Origin: Alphaproteobacteria bacterium MarineAlpha10_Bin3
Lineage (GTDB): Bacteria > Pseudomonadota > Alphaproteobacteria > UBA8366 > GCA-2717185
Assembly: GCA_002937525.1 (NCBI GenBank)
Contig: PTKA01000016.1
Coordinates: 1-10,533 of the forward strand
DNA length: 10,533 nt
Direction of reading: 5' to 3'
Shown: piece by piece, positions 1-8,526 of the stretch
Layout: each line of letters opens with the position of its first letter
How positions within the stretch are numbered: position 1 is the stretch's first letter
Notes under the pieces: model-generated
The model's input: the letters and a program-made list of their open reading frames with translations, nothing else
Database searches by the model: none
Told to the model about the DNA's origin: nothing
Translations under genes and position numbers: made by a program

Positions 1-1464
<1,464 letters not shown>

Positions 1465-1467
1465 CCC

Positions 1468-1493
1468 GGCCTCTTTAAAAGTCGCGAGAGGCC
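1468..1493 (+). other. Alternative hairpin overlapping the groEL terminator
   Basis: GGCCTCT at 1468-1474 is perfectly complementary to AGAGGCC at 1487-1493, leaving a 12-base loop. The latter bases form the 5' arm of the terminator stem, so the two structures exclude each other. GGCCTCTTT appears twice (1468-1476 and 1508-1516), flanking the inverted copy. The terminator hairpin is clearly the more stable. This could be an attenuator-like switch, or just the trace of a duplicated terminator arm. Confidence 0.4.
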
Positions 1494-1520
1494 GCATCTT
1501 CGGGTGCGGCCTCTTTCGTT
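1486..1520 (+). terminator. Rho-independent terminator of groEL, UUCG tetraloop
   Basis: A 12-bp stem pairs 1487-1498 with 1503-1514. It has one T-G wobble and closes on a C(TTCG)G tetraloop, an exceptionally stable loop type. A short T-run (TTTCGTT) follows. It starts 22 bases after the groEL stop. Because the facing amidase remnant is convergent, the same hairpin could also act on minus-strand transcripts, though the T-tract on that side is poor. Confidence 0.88.
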
Positions 1521-1680
1521 GTAGGTCGAACTTATATTTGGCAACAACGAAGAAGCCGTGTCGGTTGCAAGGGCAGTGACGACATCATAGCGCCCGGGTT
1601 CTTGGCGGCGGTCTTCCTTGTGCGGTACCGCCACGCAAATGCCGGGTTTGTTCATTTCCATGCGCCAACGTTGCCTGTAA
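1521..1680. other. Intergenic spacer between groEL terminator and amidase remnant
   Basis: About 160 bases without a recognisable gene. A minus-strand open frame starting at ATG 1661 runs through this stretch and on into the antisense of groEL. Its first 60 or so residues resemble no family I know, and no ribosome binding site precedes the ATG. No tRNA, repeat or second terminator was seen. Confidence 0.5.
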
Positions 1681-2706
1681 TTACGATTTGGTGATCCAAC
1701 CGAAGTCCGGGTGGCGGTTCCACTCAGTTACCATTTCGAAGGCGAATCCGGCACGCAGCAACACGTCCTCGGCAAAGGGTTTGGCGTAGATCATTAGACC
1801 GATCGGCAGGCCAGACTTGGAGAACCCACATGGCACCGACAGGCCGCAGAGGCCGAGCACATTTCCGGTGGCGGTGTTGTCGGAAAACCGTTTGGACAGG
1901 CTGGCATAATCTTCAAGAGACTTTTCGAATGCCGCGACCGGGAGGGCGGGTTCAGGTATCGTCGGGGTCAGCAGGATATCGATGTCGCGCAGGCTCCCTG
2001 CAAGCTGCGACCGACGCAGCGCGTGCATCTGGCGCAGCGCCGCGGCGTATTCGATAGCCGGGCGATCCATATCCCCCAGCATGCGAGGCCCCACGACAGG
2101 ATCCATATCATCGACCCTTGCACGCACGCGTTCGGCGTGGAACACGCAGCTCTCCACGCTGCTGATCGAGCCCCGGATGGCCTGTGCAATTCGCGCCTCC
2201 GGATAGGCGATATTCTCGACATACGCGCCCAGGTCCTTGAAAACGTGAACACAATCCGCCATCGCCTTCTCGACTTCCGGGTCGAGATCGTCGAAATAGA
2301 TGTCGCGCGGGATACCGACGCGCAGGCCTTTAACGCCCGACTTCAAACCAGGCATCACATCGTGGGTCACGACGCCGATCGTACTGTCGTCATTCAAATC
2401 CTCGCCCTGCAGGGCCTGGTAGACCAGCGCCGCGTCCTCGACCGATCGGGTCAGCGGCCCAACTGAATCCATGGTCCAGCTCAAGGGGAACACGCCGTGG
2501 CGGCTGACGCGGCCGACGGTGGTTTTCAACCCGACCGTCCCGCATAGGCTCGCCGGCGCCCGCACCGATCCGCCCGTGTCCGAACCCAACGCCATCGGCG
2601 CCATGCCGGACGCCACCGCGACTGCCGAGCCCGCGCTAGAGCCGCCAGGAATGTGCGGTACGGCATGCCAGGGATTATGCGGTGTACCCTGGATGTGATT
2701 GATGCC
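1681..2706 (-). pseudogene. Amidase (amidase-signature family), N-terminal third missing
   Basis: Amidase-signature enzymes hydrolyse amides in the cytosol with a Ser-cisSer-Lys triad. The minus-strand frame shows the core in order: GINHIQGTPHNPWH, the glycine-rich PGGSSAGSAVAVASG carrying the cis-serine, and LGSDTGGSVRAPASLCGTVGLK carrying the nucleophilic serine. The C-terminal domain follows, with LLTPTIPEPALP, GNVLGLCGLSVPCGF and GLPIGLMIYAKPF, ending in TAA at 1681. The frame is clean for about 342 codons. Family members are usually 450-500 residues, so about 130-150 N-terminal residues are gone, including the stretch that normally holds the catalytic lysine. Homology stops near 2706, and an in-frame TGA lies just upstream (2725-2727). 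An internal ATG at 2616 would give a 311-residue product that also lacks the PGGSS cis-serine. The break coincides with an opposite-strand IS21 transposase fragment. The substrate cannot be told. The lack of further frameshifts suggests recent truncation. Confidence 0.85.
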
Positions 2707-2714
2707 GGCGATGT

Positions 2715-2846
2715 GGCGCCGAGATCATTGCCCGACACCCCCGTTCCTACGACCGGGAGGATATGGTCTTCGACCCGATCCACTATCTGCCTTTGCTGGA
2801 GCAGAAGATCGGCGCCCTGGATCAGGCCGCGCCGCTGGTCGGGTGG
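2715..2846 (+). mobile_element. istA: Remnant of IS21-family transposase IstA (C-terminal region)
   Basis: A plus-strand frame from about 2715 reads GAEIIARHPRSYDREDMVF, then DPIHYLPLLEQKIGALDQ, then AAPLVGW. I recognise this as the conserved block near the C-terminus of IS21-family IstA transposases (the 'HYLPLLEQKPGALDQAAPL.GW' region). An in-frame TGA sits at 2700-2702. After the GW the homology stops abruptly at 2846; the frame runs on as unrelated codons to a stop at 2928-2930. Only about 44 of roughly 500 residues survive. The DDE catalytic domain, istB and the terminal inverted repeats are all absent, so it cannot move. It is wedged between two broken minus-strand genes, which fits insertion followed by flanking deletions. 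Identification is from memory of the family, not from a search. Confidence 0.8.
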
Positions 2847-2948
2847 AGCCGTTCGGCCCAACAGGGTATAAGGGTGCAAACCCGTTACCGGATCCTCTGG
2901 AATACCGGCGGCCGGAGCGAAGAACCTTGACACGAAATCGCAATTGTC
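2846..2948 (-). pseudogene. Fragment of a PhzF-family isomerase, with internal deletion
   Basis: On the minus strand, 2948-2880 reads DNCDFVSRFFAPAAGIPEDP followed by VTG. This is the signature C-terminal motif of PhzF / YddE-like proteins (diaminopimelate-epimerase fold, typically about 260-300 residues). The expected continuation (SAHCTLIPYWAERL) is found in another frame, as CTLIPCWAERL at 2878-2846. The change fits loss of about 7 bases, which removes the 'SAH'. Homology ends at 2846, exactly where the opposite-strand IstA fragment ends. Upstream, homology stops about 17 bases after the thiD stop codon. Only about 35 residues remain, so the fragment is non-functional and its former substrate is unknown. 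Confidence 0.75.
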
Positions 2949-2964
2949 TGCACGGCGCCTGAAA

Positions 2965-3789
2965 TTAACCGCCTACGGGAAACGCCGTCACCGTATGCCC
3001 GTGACCGAGCGGCCCATGGCCGCCGCCGAAGCCCGGCGCGTGGCGGATGGCCTCGCGAACATACAACCGCGCCCGCGTCACCGCCGCTTCCAGCGACAGG
3101 CTCTGGGCAAGCCCCGTGGCGACGGCGGATGCGAGCGTGCATCCCGTGCCATGGGTATGTCGGCTGTCGATCCGGCGGTCGTCCCAGCGCCGTGTTGCGG
3201 ATTTGGTGTGAAGAATGTCGCTCAATTCGTCACCGCGAAGGTGCCCGCCTTTCAACAGCACGGCGTCGGGGCCCATTGCGGCGATGGCTTGCGCCGCGCA
3301 GTGCATGTCCTCGACCGCCCCGATGCGCCGGTCCGCGAGCGCTTCGGCTTCGGGAATATTAGGGGTCACGACACTGGCAAGCGGCAGCAACAAGGCGCGT
3401 AACGCCGATACAGCCTCGGGTTCCAGCAACGCATGGCCGCCCTTCGCGAACATGACCGGGTCGACGATGAGCGGTATATCGGCCGCCTGCTCGGCGATGA
3501 CCCGGCAAACAGTCTCGATAACCGCGGCGTTATGCAACATGCCGATTTTGATCGCATCGGCACCCAGATCTTCCAGGACAACATGCATCTGTTCGGCGAT
3601 AAAATCGGGCTCAATACCAACGATGCCAAACACACCCATTGTATTCTGCGCGGTAAGTGCCGTAATCGCCGTCATGGCGAACCCGCCGAGCGCGGTTACC
3701 GTCTTAATATCGGCCTGGATACCGGCCCCACCGCCAGAATCCGAACCGGCGACGATCAACACCCGTCCGCGCGGCGCCGCCGCGGTCAT
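2965..3789 (-). CDS. thiD: Hydroxymethylpyrimidine/phosphomethylpyrimidine kinase
   Basis: Phosphorylates 4-amino-5-hydroxymethyl-2-methylpyrimidine and then its monophosphate to the diphosphate, the pyrimidine half of thiamin; cytosolic, ribokinase fold. The 274-residue protein is full length for the family. It shows the N-terminal [21 protein letters not shown] substrate/nucleotide segment (residues 10-30), [16 protein letters not shown] (35-50), KIGML (81-85), VDPVM (109-113), VTPNIPEAE (141-149), and the anion-hole motif [12 protein letters not shown] (211-222), whose Cys217 matches the family's catalytic cysteine. The ATG overlaps the glmM stop as ATGA (3786-3789), so translation is probably coupled to glmM. 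It is the last intact gene of the block; directly after its TAA come PhzF and transposase debris, and no clear terminator was seen. Confidence 0.96.
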   Translation of the reverse strand: MTAAAPRGRVLIVAGSDSGGGAGIQADIKTVTALGGFAMTAITALTAQNTMGVFGIVGIEPDFIAEQMHVVLEDLGADAIKIGMLHNAAVIETVCRVIAEQAADIPLIVDPVMFAKGGHALLEPEAVSALRALLLPLASVVTPNIPEAEALADRRIGAVEDMHCAAQAIAAMGPDAVLLKGGHLRGDELSDILHTKSATRRWDDRRIDSRHTHGTGCTLASAVATGLAQSLSLEAAVTRARLYVREAIRHAPGFGGGHGPLGHGHTVTAFPVGG

Positions 3790-5138
3790 GCGCGGCCGAC
3801 CTGTTCGATAACGTCGACAATTTCATCCACGACCCGGGTGACGAGGGCATCGTCATCCCCCTCCGCCATTACCCGGATAACCGATTCGGTGCCTGATTTG
3901 CGAATGACCAACCGGCCGGCATGCCCCAGTGCCGCCTCGCCGGTTTCTATGGCGTCGATGACGCGGGCGTCTTCCAGCGGCGCACCGCCATTGTAGCGAA
4001 CGTTGCGCAGCAATTGCGGTAATGGATCGAACAGATTGCAAAGGTCGCTGACCTTGCGGTTCTCACGCACCAAAACCGCCAGCACCTGCAACGCCGCGAC
4101 AAGCCCGTCGCCGGTGGTGCCAAAATCGCTGAGGATGATGTGGCCGGATTGTTCGCCGCCAACATTGAAGCCAGCCTTGCGCATATGCTCGACGACATAG
4201 CGGTCCCCGACCGCAGTGCGGGCCAAGTTAAGCCCCTGCCCGCTCAAAAACCGTTCCAGTCCCAGATTTGACATCACCGTCGACACGATACCGCCGCCGC
4301 GCAATCGCCCGGCGCGATGCCAGGAGGTCGCGATCAAGGCCATGATCTGATCGCCGTCAAGTATGGCGCCGGTCTCGTCCGCCACGATCATGCGATCGGC
4401 GTCGCCGTCGAGCGCGATGCCGATATCGGCGCCACTTAGTACAACCTGCTCGCGCATCATATCGGTGTCGGTCGCACCGCAGCATTGGTTGATGTTGGTG
4501 CCATCCGGGTCAACGCCGATCGGGATCACATCGGCGCCCAACTCATAGAACACTGCCGGCGCAACCCGGTAGGCTGCGCCATGCGCGCAGTCGACAACAA
4601 TCTTCAGGCCCTCAAGGCGCAGGCCGCGTGGGAAGGTTTGTTTGACGAATTCAATATAACGGCCCGGCGCATCCTCCAGCCGCTTGGCGCGGCCCAACGC
4701 CTCCGCCGTCGCCAGATTTGCGTCCAGTGTATCGCTCGCCATCAGCGCTTCGATGGCCGCTTCCTCATCGTCCGACATTTTGTATCCGTCGGGGCCGAAC
4801 AGCTTTATCCCGTTATCTTGATAGGGATTGTGGGAAGCGGAAATGACCACGCCGAGATCGGCGCGCAGGGAACGGGTCAGCATCGCCACCGCCGGCGTCG
4901 GCATCGGACCGACAAGATTGACATCCATGCCCATCGACAAGAACCCGGCAGCCAACGCCGGTTCCAACATATAGCCCGAAAGCCTGGTATCCTTGCCGAT
5001 GACCACGAGGTGACGGTGATTGCCGCGGCGGAACCGCTGGCCGGCCGCCATGGCCAGACGCAATATCGTCGCCGGCGTTATCGGTTCGGCATTTGCGCGG
5101 CCACGGATACCATCGGTACCGAAAAATTTGCGGGCCAT
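3786..5138 (-). CDS. glmM: Phosphoglucosamine mutase
   Basis: Interconverts glucosamine-6-phosphate and glucosamine-1-phosphate in the cytosol, feeding UDP-GlcNAc for peptidoglycan and LPS. The product (450 residues from the ATG at 5138) starts [16 protein letters not shown] as usual. Active-site features are the phosphoserine loop [15 protein letters not shown] with Ser102, the metal-binding loop DGDADR (about 244-249), the sugar-binding GGEQSGHI, and the C-terminal phosphate-binding [19 protein letters not shown] six bases upstream (5144) would also be in frame. I prefer the ATG because GAAGG lies 8 bases before it but only 2 bases before the TTG, and because it puts the phosphoserine at 102 as in E. 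coli. The gene begins 26 bases after the ftsH stop; folP, often found between ftsH and glmM, is not there. The stop overlaps the thiD start by 4 bases. Confidence 0.97.
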   Translation of the reverse strand: MARKFFGTDGIRGRANAEPITPATILRLAMAAGQRFRRGNHRHLVVIGKDTRLSGYMLEPALAAGFLSMGMDVNLVGPMPTPAVAMLTRSLRADLGVVISASHNPYQDNGIKLFGPDGYKMSDDEEAAIEALMASDTLDANLATAEALGRAKRLEDAPGRYIEFVKQTFPRGLRLEGLKIVVDCAHGAAYRVAPAVFYELGADVIPIGVDPDGTNINQCCGATDTDMMREQVVLSGADIGIALDGDADRMIVADETGAILDGDQIMALIATSWHRAGRLRGGGIVSTVMSNLGLERFLSGQGLNLARTAVGDRYVVEHMRKAGFNVGGEQSGHIILSDFGTTGDGLVAALQVLAVLVRENRKVSDLCNLFDPLPQLLRNVRYNGGAPLEDARVIDAIETGEAALGHAGRLVIRKSGTESVIRVMAEGDDDALVTRVVDEIVDVIEQVGRA

Positions 5139-5164
5139 TATCAACGCCTTCGGGGACAGGTGAT

Positions 5165-7093
5165 TTAACTGCCGGGTTGTGGTTCCGGGTCGATTCCACC
5201 GATGGGGCCACCCATCGGCCCGCTGGAGGGGACAGAAGCGGATGCGTCGTTGGGGGGCGTGGCATCCTCGTTGTCGCCACGCGAAATGTTTTCGCCACGC
5301 AGCAACATTTCGATATCCTCACGCGATAAGGTCTCGTACTCCAACAATCCCTTGGCGATGATATGCAGTGAATCGATGTGTTCGTTCAGGATATCGCGCG
5401 CTTTCTGTTCGCCTTCGTAGACCACGCGGCGGGTTTCTTCGTCGATCAATTGCTGCGTCGCCTCGGAAACATTTTTGCGCTGCGTCACCGAATGGCCGAG
5501 GAAGACTTCCTCTTCGTTCTCGCTGTAGCGCAGCGGGCCAAGGATATCGCTGAATCCGAATTCGGTGACCATGGAGCGGGCGATTTTTGTCGCTTGCTGA
5601 ATATCCTGCGCGGCGCCAGTGGTGATGTTCTCTTTGCCGTAGATGATTTCTTCCGCGACACGGCCGCCAAAGGAACTGGCGATACGGGCGCGAAGTTCGG
5701 TGGCCGAATGAGAGAATTTATCGCGTTCCGGCAGCCACATGGTCACGCCGAGCGCCCGGCCACGCGGAATGATCGTGACCTTGTGCAGCGGATCGTGCCC
5801 CTTGACGTGCATCATGACTAGGGCGTGGCCGCTTTCGTGATAGGCGGTCATTTCCTTTTCTTCCTCGGTCATGACCAGGGAGCGGCGCTCCGCGCCCATC
5901 ATGACCTTATCCTTGGATTCCTCCAGTTCCTGCATGGACACGACGCGGCGGTTTTTACGCGCCGCCAGCAAGGCTGCTTCGTTCACCAGGTTGGCGAGAT
6001 CGGCGCCGGAAAATCCGGGCGTGCCGCGGGCGATGACCTTGGAATCGACGTCCGGCGCGAGCGGCACCTTGCGCATATGGACTTTCAAAATCTTGTCGCG
6101 GCCCAATATATCGGGATTGGGAACCACGACCTGACGATCGAATCGTCCTGGCCGCAGCAAGGCCGGGTCCAGGACGTCGGGCCGGTTGGTGGCGGCGATA
6201 AGAATGACGCCCTCATTGGCCTCGAACCCGTCCATTTCGACGAGTAACTGGTTCAACGTCTGTTCGCGTTCGTCGTTCCCGCCGCCAAGCCCGGCACCGC
6301 GATGGCGTCCGACCGCATCGATTTCGTCGATGAAGATAATGCACGGCGCGTTCTTCTTGCCCTGCTCGAACATATCGCGCACCCGGCTGGCGCCGACGCC
6401 AACGAACATCTCGACAAAGTCGGAGCCCGAAATCGTGAAGAACGGGACATTCGCTTCACCGGCGATGGCGCGGGCGAGCAAGGTCTTGCCGGTTCCCGGC
6501 GGCCCAATCAGCAATACGCCCTTGGGAATTTTACCGCCAAGACGCTGGAATTTCTGCGGGTTCTTGAGGAATTCGACGACTTCCTCAAGCTCCTGCTTGG
6601 CCTCGTCGATGCCGGCGACATCCTCGAAGGAGATGCGGCCGGTTTTTTCCGTCAGCAGCCGCGCGCGTGATTTTCCAAAGCCCATCGCCTTACCGCCACC
6701 GGACTGCATCTGGCGCATGAAAAAGACCCACACGCCAATCAGCAGCAGCATCGGGAACCAGGAAATCAGGATGCCCAGCAGCGAGGGCATGTTCTCTTCG
6801 TTCGGCGCCGCGGTGATTTCCACGCCGGACGCGTTCAGTATGGCGACCAGATTGGGGTCTTCCGGCGCATAGGTCGAGAACGTGCCGCCACCGTGTTTGT
6901 AATTGCCGGTGATGGTTTTTCCCTGGATGGTCACGTCGGAAATCGCGTTCTTGTCGACTTCGCCAAGAAACTGCGAATAGGAAATAGCCGTCTGCGTGCT
7001 GCGCTGCGACGAGCCTTGGAACAGATTAAACAGCCCAATCATCAAGATGATGATGATGATCCAGAGCGCTAGATTTTTGCCAAACAGGTTCAC
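5165..7093 (-). CDS. ftsH: ATP-dependent zinc metalloprotease FtsH
   Basis: Membrane-anchored AAA+ protease that extracts and degrades damaged membrane proteins and regulatory cytosolic substrates; hexameric, inner membrane. The 642-residue product has two transmembrane segments (about 9-26 and 105-126) bracketing a periplasmic domain. The AAA module follows: Walker A GPPGTGKT at 197-204, pore loop FVEMFVGVG at 226-234, Walker B IIFIDEID at 252-259, and the second region of homology [20 protein letters not shown] with arginine fingers R314 and R317. The zinc protease motif HESGH is at 419-423 and the third ligand is probably D497 (TGAAQDIQQ). The tail is Pro/Gly/Ser-rich. The start codon is GTG (7091-7093), preceded by AAGG at 7 bases; an alternative upstream ATG was not seen. 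The 104-base gap to tilS holds a possible promoter, so ftsH may be transcribed independently as well as with tilS. Confidence 0.97.
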   Translation of the reverse strand: MNLFGKNLALWIIIIILMIGLFNLFQGSSQRSTQTAISYSQFLGEVDKNAISDVTIQGKTITGNYKHGGGTFSTYAPEDPNLVAILNASGVEITAAPNEENMPSLLGILISWFPMLLLIGVWVFFMRQMQSGGGKAMGFGKSRARLLTEKTGRISFEDVAGIDEAKQELEEVVEFLKNPQKFQRLGGKIPKGVLLIGPPGTGKTLLARAIAGEANVPFFTISGSDFVEMFVGVGASRVRDMFEQGKKNAPCIIFIDEIDAVGRHRGAGLGGGNDEREQTLNQLLVEMDGFEANEGVILIAATNRPDVLDPALLRPGRFDRQVVVPNPDILGRDKILKVHMRKVPLAPDVDSKVIARGTPGFSGADLANLVNEAALLAARKNRRVVSMQELEESKDKVMMGAERRSLVMTEEEKEMTAYHESGHALVMMHVKGHDPLHKVTIIPRGRALGVTMWLPERDKFSHSATELRARIASSFGGRVAEEIIYGKENITTGAAQDIQQATKIARSMVTEFGFSDILGPLRYSENEEEVFLGHSVTQRKNVSEATQQLIDEETRRVVYEGEQKARDILNEHIDSLHIIAKGLLEYETLSREDIEMLLRGENISRGDNEDATPPNDASASVPSSGPMGGPIGGIDPEPQPGS

Positions 7094-7145
7094 GTAGCCG
7101 CCTTTTCGAACTTGAATTTATGAAACCCTAGTTATCCATGCACCG

Positions 7146-7174
7146 GTCATAACGCACGGAAATTCCGTCATCAA
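7146..7174 (-). promoter_or_regulatory. Candidate ftsH promoter overlapping a palindrome
   Basis: On the minus strand, TTGATG (7174-7169) and TATGAC (7151-7146) are separated by exactly 17 bases, each matching 4 of 6 positions of the housekeeping -35/-10 consensus. The -10 lies about 53 bases before the ftsH GTG. The spacer contains a 13-base palindrome, ACGGAAATTCCGT (7156-7168, perfect 6-base arms), in a place where an operator could act. It is not followed by a T-run, so it is unlikely to be a terminator for tilS. No clear RpoH-type heat-shock promoter was recognised. Confidence 0.35.
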
Positions 7175-7197
7175 AGATTAAATAGTGTGTACTGGCC

Positions 7198-8523
7198 CTA
7201 ATGCAATGTAAAGCGTGCGGTTATCAGCGGCCGTTTGGGTGAAAAAGAGATTTTCTCGACCGTAATGTCCGCTTGCCGGCAGTAACCCAGATGCGGCACC
7301 GCCAGGAGCTCGCTACTCGACCAAAGCGCTGGCAGGCTCGGCCGCGCCGGTGCCGGGATCGGCGTCGATTTCAACGCCGGCGCATCGCCGACCGCGCGCC
7401 GCCACCCGGCGTTGCCAAGCCGCCGGATTTCGCCCCGGCTTTGGCCCCGGACGTGCAGGCGGAGGCGAAACCGATTGTCCCAATCTAGCGTATCCCTGGC
7501 CGCTAAAACCGAGGTGGCGGCGGCGGGCTCCCGGCAAATCAGCAGGGCCGATTCCCGCTTGAGGACACGGCAACCGCTCAAGGTGCGTCCCCGCCCCCCA
7601 TCCACGGCGAATAGCCAGGCATAGAGCCGTTCCAGACGTTCAAGGCGTGGCGGATAGTCGCGCCCGCCAATACAGATCAGAACCCGCGCCAGGGCGCGCA
7701 GCGCCACCTCGCGCGGCGCAGCGCGCAACGGCATAGTCTGGATAAAGCAATACCCCGCCGCATGCAGTACCGCGGCATGCGCCAACAGCCCGGCGACGGC
7801 ATCCTCCAGCGCCGCGCGGGCCCGCGCCATGCGCGCGGCCGTATCGGCGAGCCGTCTGGGCGTCATCCCCTCGCGGCCAAGCGTGGACGCCAGGCGCCGC
7901 ATGCGCACCCGCGCGAAAGCCGAGTCGCGGTTCGAAGGGTCTTCGACGTAATCCGGCATGTCAAATTGCGCCAAGGTCCGGGCAAGCCGCTCTCCGGGTA
8001 TCCGCAACAGCGGCCGCACTATGCGCATTGTCCGTGTTTCACTCACCGGTGCGATCGCCGCCAGCCCGTCCACGCCGCTGCCGCGCGCAAGGCGCAGCAG
8101 GAAGGTTTCGGCCTGATCATCCAGATGATGGCCGACCGCGAGATGCAGACATTGATTTGCCTCGCACCAATCCGACATCAGCGTGTAGCGGGCATTCCGG
8201 GCGGCGGCCTGGATATCGGCGGAAGGTATTGGTCCGCAACGACGCAGGATTCGAGGCGCGATCCCGCGTGACTGAAGCCATTTGGCGACCTGACCGGCTT
8301 CCGCCGCAGATTCGGGGCGAAGCGCGTGATCGACGATCAGCGCCGTTGCATCGCCGCCGCGCGCCGCCGCCCAGTCCCGAATCAGCAGGGTCAACGCCAT
8401 GCTGTCGCGTCCACCGGAACAAGCAACGGCAATTCGAGGCTGGGACTCAAACGGGCCAAGCGGCGCCATCAGCGAAGCAAACTCGTCGGCGCCGACGGGT
8501 TCGCCGGCCAGATCGGGCATCAT
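7198..8523 (-). CDS. tilS: tRNA(Ile)-lysidine synthetase
   Basis: Uses ATP and lysine to convert C34 of the CAU-anticodon tRNA-Ile to lysidine, so that it reads AUA and is charged with Ile rather than Met; cytosolic and usually essential. The 441-residue protein carries the N-type PP-loop SGGRDS at 36-41, the family's VDHALRPES (64-72), and the GHHLDDQAET motif (131-140). After these come RGSGVDGLAAI, RPLL and DYVEDPSNRD typical of TilS, then a C-terminal region with the expected GRTLSGCRV segment. Two adjacent ATGs (8523 and 8520) could start it. There is only a weak GAGA-type ribosome site, and the cpoB stop lies just 3 bases upstream, so coupling to cpoB translation is likely. The sequence is Arg/Ala-rich like its neighbours, with no sign of transfer. 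Confidence 0.94.
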   Translation of the reverse strand: MMPDLAGEPVGADEFASLMAPLGPFESQPRIAVACSGGRDSMALTLLIRDWAAARGGDATALIVDHALRPESAAEAGQVAKWLQSRGIAPRILRRCGPIPSADIQAAARNARYTLMSDWCEANQCLHLAVGHHLDDQAETFLLRLARGSGVDGLAAIAPVSETRTMRIVRPLLRIPGERLARTLAQFDMPDYVEDPSNRDSAFARVRMRRLASTLGREGMTPRRLADTAARMARARAALEDAVAGLLAHAAVLHAAGYCFIQTMPLRAAPREVALRALARVLICIGGRDYPPRLERLERLYAWLFAVDGGRGRTLSGCRVLKRESALLICREPAAATSVLAARDTLDWDNRFRLRLHVRGQSRGEIRRLGNAGWRRAVGDAPALKSTPIPAPARPSLPALWSSSELLAVPHLGYCRQADITVEKISFSPKRPLITARFTLH

Positions 8524-8526
8524 TCT

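Noticed and set aside
2715..2846. Idea that the IS21 trace is part of an intact element
   Set aside because: The DDE domain, istB and terminal inverted repeats are all missing, and both sides end in other gene fragments within about 130 bases.
2526..2933. 135-codon minus-strand ORF beginning MSRFFAPAAG
   Set aside because: It begins inside a PhzF motif, then runs antisense to the IstA remnant and out of frame through the amidase. It is a chance join of scraps, not a gene.
5165..6872. Several plus-strand ORFs of 60-230 codons opposite ftsH
   Set aside because: High-GC shadow frames of a well-supported ftsH; no family motifs or ribosome sites.
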